Origin: Mycobacteroides chelonae
GTDB taxonomy: Bacteria > Actinomycetota > Actinomycetes > Mycobacteriales > Mycobacteriaceae
Direction of reading: 5' to 3'
NCBI GenBank assembly: GCA_014204435.1
Contig: JACHLF010000001.1
Coordinates: 310,001 to 374,000 of the forward strand
Length of the DNA: 64,000 nt
The translations under genes and the position numbers were made by a program. The notes beneath the pieces were generated by a model that was not told the origin of the DNA, ran no database searches, and saw only the letters and a list, made by a program, of their open reading frames with translations. Position 1 is the stretch's first letter. Every line of letters begins with the position of its first letter. Below are positions 1 to 6,445 of the stretch, piece after piece.

Positions 1-73
1 ATATCACACGCCTGAACTGCGCGTATGGCAAAATGAGTCCCAACATGTCGGTAGGACCACTGTGTCCACTGCA

Positions 74-98
74 TGAAAACCCGGACCGAGCTGGGGTT
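74..98. terminator. Hairpin terminator at left edge
   Basis: AAAACCC and GGGTTTT arms flank an 11-base loop, giving an A-rich and a T-rich shoulder, so it could stop transcription from either side. No gene can be recognised in the bases to its left within this window. Confidence 0.5.
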
Positions 99-132
99 TT
101 CGTCGTTTCAGGGGCGGCACTACAAGCGGCCT

Positions 133-627
133 TTAGTCACCACCGCCACCGCATCCACCACCGCCGTCGCTGAATCCGCCACTGTCGCAATACCCGCCAC
201 CCTCGCCTCGGTCGCCGCTGAATCCGCCGGAGAAGCCAAAGCTTCCGGCGCCAGTTTCGGCATCTAGCCCATGCCCGGTGCCACCTCCTGAAGTGGCGCG
301 CCCTTGCCGCTCTGATGCCCAATAAGCGTCTCTTTGTCGGCGTTTGCGGAGCATCTGCCAACTGTAGATTCCGAGCAGCACCACTACCGGTGCTAGCGCG
401 ACCATTGCGATGCCCACAACGGCTCCTCCCTGCCCCTTGTCGACACTTTGCTGTCGAACCTCCCATTGTTGACTGGCCTGAACGTTTGCGCCAGATTGCA
501 CGTCACTAGGTCGATCAGCCAACACTCCGGGCGGCCCCAAAGGAGACTCACGATGAACCAATCCCTGGTCGACCTGTGAATTCGGGCCCCGGGTGATCCC
601 GATTCCCGGGTTCCGCTCAGCGGGCAT
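133..627 (-). CDS. Single-pass membrane protein with Gly-rich tail
   Basis: I do not recognise the family with certainty. The product would be 164 residues, with one clear hydrophobic helix at about 69-90, followed by a basic stretch (MLRKRRQR) that would sit in the cytoplasm. The last 55 residues are Gly/Ser-rich and end in GGGGCGGGGD, a tail seen in small actinobacterial membrane proteins of the TIGR04222 type. The N-terminal 60 residues are polar with no domain, and no good ribosome site precedes the first ATG, so the true start may lie further in. Expression and function are unknown. Confidence 0.45.
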   Translation of the reverse strand: MPAERNPGIGITRGPNSQVDQGLVHRESPLGPPGVLADRPSDVQSGANVQASQQWEVRQQSVDKGQGGAVVGIAMVALAPVVVLLGIYSWQMLRKRRQRDAYWASERQGRATSGGGTGHGLDAETGAGSFGFSGGFSGDRGEGGGYCDSGGFSDGGGGCGGGGD

Positions 628-672
628 GTCCGACGGTCAGGCCCATGCGATGATCAGAGAGGCGTCGAGGAC

Positions 673-855
673 ATGGGACACGATCTGATCGACCAGCCCA
701 TCGGCGAGTACCCGCCGCTCGTGCCCTACGGCGTCATCAATGCGGTAGTGGCCGAGACTTTCGACGCACTGACATCAGCCTTCCTCCCGCATGGCATCAG
801 TGCTGTGCCGCCCGTTCTGAAGCTCTCGATACGAGACAACATCGGCCCGATCTAG
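673..855 (+). CDS. Short unrecognised ORF in phage remnant
   Basis: Sixty codons, ATG start, ending in a one-base overlap with the HNH gene (TAGTG), which is the tight packing typical of phage genes. The frame stays open upstream of the ATG, so this could be the 3' end of a larger phage gene. No motif was recognised. Confidence 0.25.
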   Translation: MGHDLIDQPIGEYPPLVPYGVINAVVAETFDALTSAFLPHGISAVPPVLKLSIRDNIGPI

Positions 856-1184
856 TGGTCCAGCGCAATACCACCACCCGCGACAAGCACCGCCGCATCA
901 TCGCCGAGGGACTGGAGCCCAGCACCTTCGGCCCGCATCCGCCTTGCTACTGGTGCGGTGAGCCCATTGACTACGAGGCCCACTACCTCGACCCGCTGAG
1001 CTTCACCATCGACCACGTCATCCCGTTGGCCAAGGGTGGCAGCGACACGCTCGACAACATCGTCCCGGCACATCGGGTACACAACCGCGAGAAGTCGGAC
1101 AAGCTGGTCTACCAACCAGGCGTCACCCCGTCATGCCGAACCCTGTCCCGCAGAACGACACCACACGCCTGGTGGCGTATGTGA
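855..1184 (+). CDS. Phage-type HNH endonuclease
   Basis: A 109-residue protein with the HNH zinc-finger nuclease layout: CYWC (Cys31, Cys34), FTIDHVIPLAKGG with the DH pair at about 53-54, then Asn68 and His/Asn at 73-77 ahead of NREKSDK. HNH proteins of this size occur in actinophages beside terminase or lysis genes and nick or cut DNA with a metal ion. Start is GTG, overlapping the previous stop by one base. The C-terminal end overlaps the holin-like gene by about 50 bases, so the last residues may not be native. It is part of a phage remnant; no terminase, capsid or integrase gene is visible in the window. Confidence 0.8.
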   Translation: MVQRNTTTRDKHRRIIAEGLEPSTFGPHPPCYWCGEPIDYEAHYLDPLSFTIDHVIPLAKGGSDTLDNIVPAHRVHNREKSDKLVYQPGVTPSCRTLSRRTTPHAWWRM

Positions 1185-1348
1185 CCCTGTTCATCACCAT
1201 TTTCGCTGGAACAGTCACGCTCGCCGCCCTTGGCAAGATCGAACCCGACGATGCGCTGCAATGGATCATCTCCGGCGCCGGACTCATCGGCACCGGCCTC
1301 GCGGGCCTCAAGGTCAGCCAGGACATCCGTGGCGGTTCGGGCGAGTGA
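1133..1348 (+). CDS. Holin-like two-helix membrane protein
   Basis: Seventy-one residues with two hydrophobic segments (about 11-33 and 42-60) separated by a short polar turn containing KIEPDD, and a short charged tail. Size, topology and position between an HNH gene and a second small membrane protein match actinophage holin-like proteins, which make inner-membrane lesions during lysis. The stop overlaps the start of the next gene (GTGA), indicating coupled translation. No endolysin is in view, so the lysis cassette is incomplete. The holin assignment is an inference from topology and context. Confidence 0.55.
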   Translation: MPNPVPQNDTTRLVAYVTLFITIFAGTVTLAALGKIEPDDALQWIISGAGLIGTGLAGLKVSQDIRGGSGE

Positions 1349-1596
1349 CTCCCGAGATCATCCAAGCCATCGGTGTTGCAGTTGCCGCGATCCTCACTGC
1401 GTGGCAAGCGTTGACCTCGCGCAAGGTCCGAGATCTCGAAACACGATTGTGAGCCGTCGAGGCCGAACGCGACCAGTTCCGAACCAAACTACGGGCCGCT
1501 GTCCGGCACATCCGCGAATGGACGGCCTGGGCGATACGCCACGCCCATGGGCAAGCACCACCGGCCTTGCCCCTGGAACTACGCGACGAAGTGTAG
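1345..1596 (+). pseudogene. Phage membrane/coiled-coil gene with in-frame TGA
   Basis: Translation from GTG gives a hydrophobic helix (IIQAIGVAVAAILTAWQAL) and the start of a charged helix (TSRKVRDLETRL), then TGA at 1450-1452. The same frame then stays open for 47 more codons (AVEAERDQFRTKLRAAV and on to LRDEV, TAG at 1594-1596), continuing the heptad-like charged helix without a break. The simplest reading is an 83-residue phage protein (membrane anchor plus coiled coil) broken by one nonsense mutation. A 35-residue product could still be made. Confidence 0.7.
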
Positions 1597-1609
1597 TCAA
1601 GGCTAGACG

Positions 1610-1650
1610 CCAGAGTCGCCCCACCGTGTCAGTTGGTGGGGAGACTCTGG
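1610..1650. terminator. Long hairpin between phage remnant and lipoprotein operon
   Basis: CCAGAGTC and GACTCTGG form the outer stem, CCCCACC and GGTGGGG the inner one, with a single mismatch between them and a 9-base loop. It sits between two convergent transcription units (phage remnant on plus, lipoproteins on minus) and could terminate both, although no U-rich tract follows on the plus strand. Confidence 0.6.
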
Positions 1651-1665
1651 TCGTTGCGGCGCGTT

Positions 1666-2007
1666 CTATGTGGGCTTGTCGATCGGTTCGGCCGTGTATT
1701 TGAACTTGATGTCATCGCCGTTCACTGATGTTGTCGTGACCACGACGGAGTACTTGGTCCCCTCGTCGTCCACGACAGTGCACTTTTGCGTGGCATCGAC
1801 CTTGCCGTCTAGCGGGCCGTCGCACTCGGCGCTGCGAAGATCGAAGTGTTGCCTCTCTTTGACCGCGCCCTTTAGCCCCTGCTCAAGGTTGTCTTTAGAG
1901 ATGCGCTTGAAATTGCCGACATCGACGGAGGCGTGGCAACCCGAGAGAGCGGCTATGGACACCAGGGCCGAACCAATCGTCAAGGCAGGTGGCCTTTTTC
2001 TCGTCAT
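1666..2007 (-). CDS. DUF4333 lipoprotein, copy 3
   Basis: A 113-residue predicted lipoprotein with a basic N-terminus (MTRKRP), a hydrophobic segment and the lipobox LSGC at about 20-23. The mature part has the DUF4333 layout: a short helix (ISKDNLEQGLKGAV), two conserved cysteines (in AECDGPL and QKCTVV) likely forming a disulphide, and beta-strands ending GDDIKFKY. It is the last of three tandem paralogues and overlaps the preceding one by four bases, so the three are probably co-transcribed. DUF4333 proteins are common mycobacterial surface lipoproteins of unknown function. Confidence 0.8.
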   Translation of the reverse strand: MTRKRPPALTIGSALVSIAALSGCHASVDVGNFKRISKDNLEQGLKGAVKERQHFDLRSAECDGPLDGKVDATQKCTVVDDEGTKYSVVVTTTSVNGDDIKFKYTAEPIDKPT

Positions 2008-2339
2008 TTGGGGCTGTCCATGGGCTTTTCATCGACGCTGAAATCGAATTGGATGTCGTCGCCTTCGACGGTCGCCGTTGTTATCTCGACACCGTACTTA
2101 CGTCCATCTTCGGTAAGCACCACGCATTTCTGCTTGGCGCCGATCCTGCCGGGGAGCGGGCCGTCGCAAGATGAATCGTCTATCTTGACCCCGGATTTCG
2201 ACGCCACAGCCTTCTTGATCTCTACCTCCAATTTGTTCTTGGAGATTTGCGCAACTCGTTCACTGCCTATGTGGACCTGGCAGCCGGATAAGGTCGATGC
2301 CGCCAGCATTGCAGCACCGATTATCAAGCTAGCCTTCAT
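2004..2339 (-). CDS. DUF4333 lipoprotein, copy 2
   Basis: 111 residues with signal peptide and lipobox LSGC (about 17-20), then the DUF4333 fold: ISKNKLEVEIKKAV helix, cysteines in SSCDGPL and QKCVVL, and the VEGDDIQFDF strand. The first residues (MKASL) match copy 1 upstream, which shows recent duplication, while the mature part has diverged. It starts eight bases after the previous copy ends. Expected to be anchored by lipid on the outer face of the inner membrane. The role is unknown; surface binding or sensing has been suggested for the domain. Confidence 0.8.
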   Translation of the reverse strand: MKASLIIGAAMLAASTLSGCQVHIGSERVAQISKNKLEVEIKKAVASKSGVKIDDSSCDGPLPGRIGAKQKCVVLTEDGRKYGVEITTATVEGDDIQFDFSVDEKPMDSPK

Positions 2340-2347
2340 GTTCGCCC

Positions 2348-2683
2348 CTATGCGGGCCTGTTCGTTGGCTGGTCGTCAACATCAATGTCAAACTTGATGT
2401 GGTCGCCGTCGATCGTTGTCGCTGTGACTGTTACGCCGTAGACCTGGCCCCGACTGTCGCTGATCCAACACCGCTGAGTGTCACCCTTGCTGCCCTTTAG
2501 AGGGCCATCACATTTTGATGTGGACGGTGTGGTGCCGACCTTCTGCTTTAGCGCATCCGAGACGCCGTTTGCCAGCTTCTCCTTGGATATTTCTTTCGTC
2601 GTGCCGACATCGACGGATGCGTGGCAGCCTGAGAGTGCAGCCATTGACAGCAGGGCCGACGCAATCATCAAGCTAGCCTTCAT
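2348..2683 (-). CDS. DUF4333 lipoprotein, copy 1
   Basis: 111 residues with lipobox LSGC, the mature start HASVDVG shared with copy 3, the helix ISKEKLANGVSDAL, and cysteines in SKCDGPL and QRCWIS. It begins inside the last codons of the LpqN-like gene (about 11-base overlap), so the lipoproteins probably belong to the same message as the putative type VII effector upstream. Either the lipoproteins help surface handling of the secreted protein or the grouping is incidental; the sequence does not decide. Confidence 0.8.
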   Translation of the reverse strand: MKASLMIASALLSMAALSGCHASVDVGTTKEISKEKLANGVSDALKQKVGTTPSTSKCDGPLKGSKGDTQRCWISDSRGQVYGVTVTATTIDGDHIKFDIDVDDQPTNRPA

Positions 2684-3173
2684 CTTCCACCACTTTCAGG
2701 TTTTGCAGGAACGAAACAAACTCGGGCTTGGCTAGATCATACTGGTCACGCGGCGCGCTGAATATCAGCTCTAGCAGATACGACCGGCCGTCGGCGGTGC
2801 CAGCGGTCGAATACAAGCGATCGCCCTTCACGTGCACCCCGGCCTCGGTGAACTCTAATTCTTGCCCGTATTGCGATATGGGCTTGTACGAGATGTAGCC
2901 ACTGCGGGTGATGATGGCGTTCAATCTCTCGGCGTCGGCCCGTGCGTGCTGCTGGACATCAATCGTTGGCCAGTTGATAAAGCACTCACGGACAACGATG
3001 CGTGGTAACGGCTCGACAGGCTCTCTGACGTACACGACCACGGCATCGGGGTCGCTCTGAAGGTCGAGTGGGATCGTGACCCAGCCTGCGGGGCCGTCGC
3101 CGCCAACGTTGACCTTGTACTTGGGCACGTTATTTATTGACCCATTGCCATAGCTTGCTGAGTTCGCCGCCAA
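2673..3173 (-). CDS. LpqN/Mog1-like small protein; candidate immunity or chaperone
   Basis: Up to 166 residues without signal peptide or membrane helix, so cytoplasmic. The pattern of VTIPLDL near the start, alternating strands, and a C-terminal YLLELIFSAP followed by a FVSFLQNLKVV helix resembles the LpqN / Mog1-PsbP fold; similarity is weak and by eye only. The frame opens with TTG at 3173 inside the 3' end of the effector gene; a GTG at 3128, one base after that gene's stop, is an equally good start and gives about 151 residues. Overlap implies translational coupling to the effector, the usual arrangement of an immunity or dedicated chaperone gene. Confidence 0.6.
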   Translation of the reverse strand: MAANSASYGNGSINNVPKYKVNVGGDGPAGWVTIPLDLQSDPDAVVVYVREPVEPLPRIVVRECFINWPTIDVQQHARADAERLNAIITRSGYISYKPISQYGQELEFTEAGVHVKGDRLYSTAGTADGRSYLLELIFSAPRDQYDLAKPEFVSFLQNLKVVEDEG

Positions 3174-4632
3174 ATTCCTTTGGGTCTACGGTTATCTCGA
3201 AGCTGGGTTTAGCGCCAAGACCCCATGCCAATCCCCAGCTGCCGCCGATCTTCCATTTGTGGTCTGGGGTTTCAGCGAACGTGAGGTGGGCGCCAGCACC
3301 AGCGCCAGCGTACTCGTCAACTCTGCCCTGGACTTGGAGCCCGTGGCCGTCGTAGTCGAGCTGTTGGTGGGTGCTGATCCGGCCAAATGCGCCCGCGCCT
3401 AGCTTCACGCCATCGTTGCCGACGACGTTGGCGCCGCCGAATTCCTCAACACCCAGCCGACCGCCAATTTGGCCGTGCGCCTTGCCGTTATCTCCGAGGT
3501 CAAGGTTCAAGTTGCCCTTGTTGTCGATGATGTAGGCGCCAGCGTGTTCCTCGACCTCAATACTGTCCTTCTTGACTTCGGCGTTGGCGCCAGCTTCCCA
3601 TCCGAGTTGATCAGACTGTAAGTCCCATTTGGTGTGAACGCCGCCGAACTCGCCCTTGCGCTCCCAGTGGTTCACTTGGTCGCCGTGCTCGCCTGCGTCG
3701 CCCTTCCATACGGTAGGCCCCTTACCTTCTCCGATCTTGGTCTGGTCACCGAATCTGCCGCCCAAGGTTGTGCCGGTGGGCGTGGTGTTCTTGCCCTCCG
3801 GTGACTTATCGACACCCTTACCGGCCTGGGTGCCAAAGTCCTTGTCCTTCTTGAGTAATTCCTGTTCGGGGATCGGAATATCCGGCTTGCCCAGCCTGTC
3901 TTTCAGCGGCACGCCGGGCTGATCCTGCGTCTGCGGCAACCGGCCAATGGTGTCGGTGATGCCGCCAACGCCAGCCGGTGTGGTCGCTGCCGGTTCCCCG
4001 GATAGGAGTTTCTGTACTTCTGTTGGCGCGAAGGCTTGGGGGTTGGTCTCGGCGATGGCGGCGCGTACGGTTGTGCGCCCGTTGGCGCCGACCGCGCTTA
4101 GGTTGATCGCGCCCGTGATCTGCGATTCAGCGCTGTGAATCTTGTCTGCAACGCCTTGCGTCGCCGAAAACCATTTATCCGCACTGTCTTTAAGTTCCTG
4201 GGCCGCGGCTGCTACGGTCTGCTTGTTCCTGTCCGCCTGCTCGTCGCTCATGCCCTCAGGGGCGGTGTAGGTCATCGTGTAATCCTGATTGACCGTCACG
4301 CCCGGGATCTGGCGCGCGTTGTCAACGATGGTGTGCCCATTGTTCAGAGGGGGCGCAATCTCATATGTGACAGCGGCTGTCACCTCGTTCACCAGGCTCT
4401 CCACCGTGTCATGTATTGACGTCACGGCGTTGAAATCCTGGCCGGCTTTGTCTTGAGCGGTGGTGGCCGTCTTGCCCCACCAATCCGTCCCACCGGGCGC
4501 GTACACGCCCGATTTGTACTCGGTGTAGTCGGACACCAGCGCCCGCATTTCAGCGGCCCAGCCGGGGACGTGCTCCAAATATGAGTTGGGGTTGATCGCC
4601 ATGAACTCATCCAGCGGCGGAAGGGACATCAT
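3130..4632 (-). CDS. WXG-type large protein, candidate ESX-secreted effector
   Basis: 500 residues without a Sec signal. Residues 1-200 are mostly helical and contain the WXG-like turn GTDWWGKTATTAQDKAG (about 48-64), the hallmark of long WXG100 proteins exported by type VII systems. A Pro/Gly/Lys-rich linker (about 215-310) follows. The C-terminal 190 residues have repeated Gly/Ala-rich strands (WEAGANAEV, EEHAGAYI, GQIGGRLGVEEFGGANV, KLGAGAFGRI, YAGAGAGAHLTF, GLAWGLGAKPSF), resembling a membrane-inserting or beta-repeat domain rather than a known enzyme. I see no YxxxD/E signal. It starts four bases after the small partner gene. The toxin role is inferred from layout only. Confidence 0.65.
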   Translation of the reverse strand: MMSLPPLDEFMAINPNSYLEHVPGWAAEMRALVSDYTEYKSGVYAPGGTDWWGKTATTAQDKAGQDFNAVTSIHDTVESLVNEVTAAVTYEIAPPLNNGHTIVDNARQIPGVTVNQDYTMTYTAPEGMSDEQADRNKQTVAAAAQELKDSADKWFSATQGVADKIHSAESQITGAINLSAVGANGRTTVRAAIAETNPQAFAPTEVQKLLSGEPAATTPAGVGGITDTIGRLPQTQDQPGVPLKDRLGKPDIPIPEQELLKKDKDFGTQAGKGVDKSPEGKNTTPTGTTLGGRFGDQTKIGEGKGPTVWKGDAGEHGDQVNHWERKGEFGGVHTKWDLQSDQLGWEAGANAEVKKDSIEVEEHAGAYIIDNKGNLNLDLGDNGKAHGQIGGRLGVEEFGGANVVGNDGVKLGAGAFGRISTHQQLDYDGHGLQVQGRVDEYAGAGAGAHLTFAETPDHKWKIGGSWGLAWGLGAKPSFEITVDPKEFGGELSKLWQWVNK

Positions 4633-4635
4633 TGC

Positions 4636-4941
4636 TCACCTCTGCCGATAGATGCTGGGTGTGTTCTTGAATGCCGTCTCCAGCTCGCTTGAATGCTGCA
4701 CGAAGTCCTGATGAGCCTCGCTGATCAGTTCCCCGATAACCCGTAGCCGCCGGGAGGCAACCCGCTGCACATTCGGGATTGTCTTGGTGGTCATGGACTG
4801 GATCGCGGCCAGGGCCGGGTCTGCGCCCGTCGTGGCGTCCCCGCCAGCTGAAATCCTGCCGTTGATACGGTCTGCGATGGCGCTGAGCTGCGGACTTAGC
4901 TTGCCCAGTGCCTCAAGATCGGCCTTCAGAATCTCATCCAC
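4636..4941 (-). CDS. Small helical ESX partner-like protein
   Basis: 101 residues, all-helical by eye: an N-terminal helix (ILKADLEALGKLSPQLSAIADRI), a Gly/Ala-rich turn (SAGGDATTGADPAL), then two helices ending TAFKNTPSIYRQR. Size and helix-turn-helix layout resemble the EspC/WXG100-like small partners encoded just upstream of long WXG effectors. It lacks a canonical WxG at the turn. The four-base gap to the large gene suggests the two are made together, probably forming a heterodimer for secretion. First gene of the minus-strand operon. Confidence 0.6.
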   Translation of the reverse strand: MDEILKADLEALGKLSPQLSAIADRINGRISAGGDATTGADPALAAIQSMTTKTIPNVQRVASRRLRVIGELISEAHQDFVQHSSELETAFKNTPSIYRQR

Positions 4942-5095
4942 AAGCCGTTTGCCTCCCCGCCCAATAGCTATCCCACTGGAGACAAGCTACAACGCGCTTA
5001 GTGGCGCGCGCACGCCAATCCCGCCGAGATAGTCACCTTAGCGTCGTCGCAATCATGGCGTATGAGGTCGGATGTCTGCGGACGCTAGCCGGTGG

Positions 5096-5125
5096 TTAAT
5101 TGGGGGGTCCGAGATCTGATACTGT
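5096..5125 (+). promoter_or_regulatory. Possible tRNA-Tyr promoter
   Basis: TTAATT, 18-base spacer, then TACTGT, the same -10 hexamer as at the rpoB promoter in this window. It would start transcription about 80 bases before tRNA-Tyr. The rest of the gap between the ESX-like operon and the tRNA shows no gene. Confidence 0.35.
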
Positions 5126-5148
5126 CTCTCGCGCACGGTCGAAGTCGG

Positions 5149-5172
5149 TAGGCTACAACGTAGGCTACAGTG
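5149..5172 (+). repeat. Two tandem copies of a 12-base unit
   Basis: TAGGCTACAACG is followed directly by TAGGCTACAGTG. The nine bases TAGGCTACA are identical in both. It lies between the predicted promoter and tRNA-Tyr, where integrative elements often leave short repeats; function unknown. Confidence 0.6.
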
Positions 5173-5211
5173 AAACGTCTAACTCCAGACGAAATCTACT
5201 CTGACCAGCAC

Positions 5212-5294
5212 GGCGGGTTGCCCGAGCGGCCAATGGGAGCGGACTGTAAATCCGTCGGCTTACGCCTACGCAGGTTCGAATCCTGCACCCGCCA
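5212..5294 (+). tRNA. tRNA-Tyr (GTA)
   Basis: A class II tRNA of about 83 bases. Acceptor arms GGCGGGT and ACCCGCC pair fully, the anticodon loop is CTGTAAA (anticodon GTA), the variable arm is long, and the T loop reads GGTTCGAATCC. CCA is not encoded after the discriminator A. A terminator follows within ten bases. The phage remnant and ESX-like operon end just before this gene, a classic integration position, but no second copy of its 3' end is seen in this window. Confidence 0.95.
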
Positions 5295-5300
5295 CAGCGG

Positions 5301-5326
5301 CCAGGCCCCCTGTCGAGGGGGCCTGG
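5301..5326 (+). terminator. Terminator of tRNA-Tyr
   Basis: Perfect 10-bp stem (CCAGGCCCCC / GGGGGCCTGG) with a six-base loop, followed by CGTCGTTTT. Confidence 0.85.
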
Positions 5327-5476
5327 CGTCGTTTTGGGGCAGGAAACGCTGAGCCTTACCGGGTGGGGTCGTGCAGACTTGAGATGGTTGGCGGCCTGGT
5401 TTCGGTGGCCCGCCCCGGTGCTTGCAGCGAGCGTTTCGCCCCGAGAAGCGGGTGCACGGCAAAGGCCACGTAGATC

Positions 5477-5511
5477 GGATCTGTTGTGTGCAAGCGGTAC
5501 ACAACAGATCC
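5477..5511. terminator. Perfect 13-bp inverted repeat after usp
   Basis: GGATCTGTTGTGT and its exact complement ACACAACAGATCC are separated by nine bases. It lies about 68 bases beyond the minus-strand stop of the universal stress gene and opposite the tRNA-Tyr terminator, so it may end the stress operon. No T-run follows on the minus strand, so a protein-binding palindrome is also possible. Nothing else is recognisable between 5327 and 5578. Confidence 0.55.
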
Positions 5512-5578
5512 TGACCTGACGCGGTCTCGATGACGTGAGTAGCGAGGTACCTCAAACGCGGATAGCGGCCGGCGCCGT

Positions 5579-6436
5579 CTACAGCAGACGCTGCCGTGCT
5601 GCGATGAGCACCGAACAGTGCGTCCGGCCCAGGACGCCGCACCCGTTGGGGCCGACAAGCTCCTGCACGTGGGCCGCATCGCCGGCCCCGATGACCACCA
5701 GTTGCACCGTATGTCCGTGGCGTTCCAGGTATTCCAGTGTGCCGCCCACCGGGTCGAGGGCACGGATGTCCAGATCGGGATGGCGCACCCGCAGCGGTGC
5801 CAGGCGCCGCTCGAGCAGGACGGCCGCCACCCGCCGATCCGCACGCGCCAGGGTGGCGACCCGTTGGCCAGGTTGTCCGATCGGGCGATGACGTAGCAGC
5901 ACTCGCATCGTCGCACCACGCAGCCGCGCCTCGTGAGCGGCCAGCTCCAGCGAAGCGACCGACCCATGGGATTCGTCGACCTCCACGACCACCGAGGGCG
6001 TTGCACCGAGCTGCGATGGGTCGTCACGGATCACCGCGACGGGGCAGCGCACCGCGCGAAGGACCTCGGCCGCGGTGGATCCGACCGTGCGGGTGTCGGA
6101 GCCGCTGATGCCGATCGCCCCCACGCAGAGCATGACGGCGCTGCGCGAGGCGTCCAACAGGACGTCCGCGACGCGCCCGTGCCGGATCTCGGCCTCGACT
6201 TTCACCGGTTTTCGGGTGGCGCCTATCTCGCGAAACGCGTGCCGCACGGCCGTCCCGGCGGGACTGCGTTCGTCGCTGAACTCAGGAAACTCAACCGTGG
6301 GTGTCACATGGACCAGGCGCAGCGGCACCTCACGATGCAATGCTTCGTCGACCGCCCATATCGCGGCGCGGACCGCCGACCGTGATCCATCAATGCCGAC
6401 CACCACCGCAGGGGCGGGTGTACTGATGTTGTTCAT
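5579..6436 (-). CDS. Tandem-domain universal stress protein
   Basis: 285 residues with two Usp folds. The first has AVVVGIDGSRSAVRAAIWAV at 10-29 and VGAIGISGSDTRTVGSTAAEV at about 106-126, the G-2x-G-9x-G(S/T) ATP-binding layout. The second is degenerate: no clear ATP loop beyond VVIGAGD. This double-Usp form is abundant in the mycobacterial dormancy (DosR) regulon. It begins nine bases after the nitroreductase gene ends, so both should be on one message driven from the box near 7517-7536. It probably binds ATP and adjusts growth under hypoxia; its exact partner is unknown. Confidence 0.85.
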   Translation of the reverse strand: MNNISTPAPAVVVGIDGSRSAVRAAIWAVDEALHREVPLRLVHVTPTVEFPEFSDERSPAGTAVRHAFREIGATRKPVKVEAEIRHGRVADVLLDASRSAVMLCVGAIGISGSDTRTVGSTAAEVLRAVRCPVAVIRDDPSQLGATPSVVVEVDESHGSVASLELAAHEARLRGATMRVLLRHRPIGQPGQRVATLARADRRVAAVLLERRLAPLRVRHPDLDIRALDPVGGTLEYLERHGHTVQLVVIGAGDAAHVQELVGPNGCGVLGRTHCSVLIAARQRLL

Positions 6437-6445
6437 GACCGCGTC

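Noticed and set aside
5212..5294. tRNA-Tyr as a phage attachment site with a duplicated 3' end
   Set aside because: No second copy of the tRNA 3' end occurs in the visible left region, so the att claim cannot be supported here.
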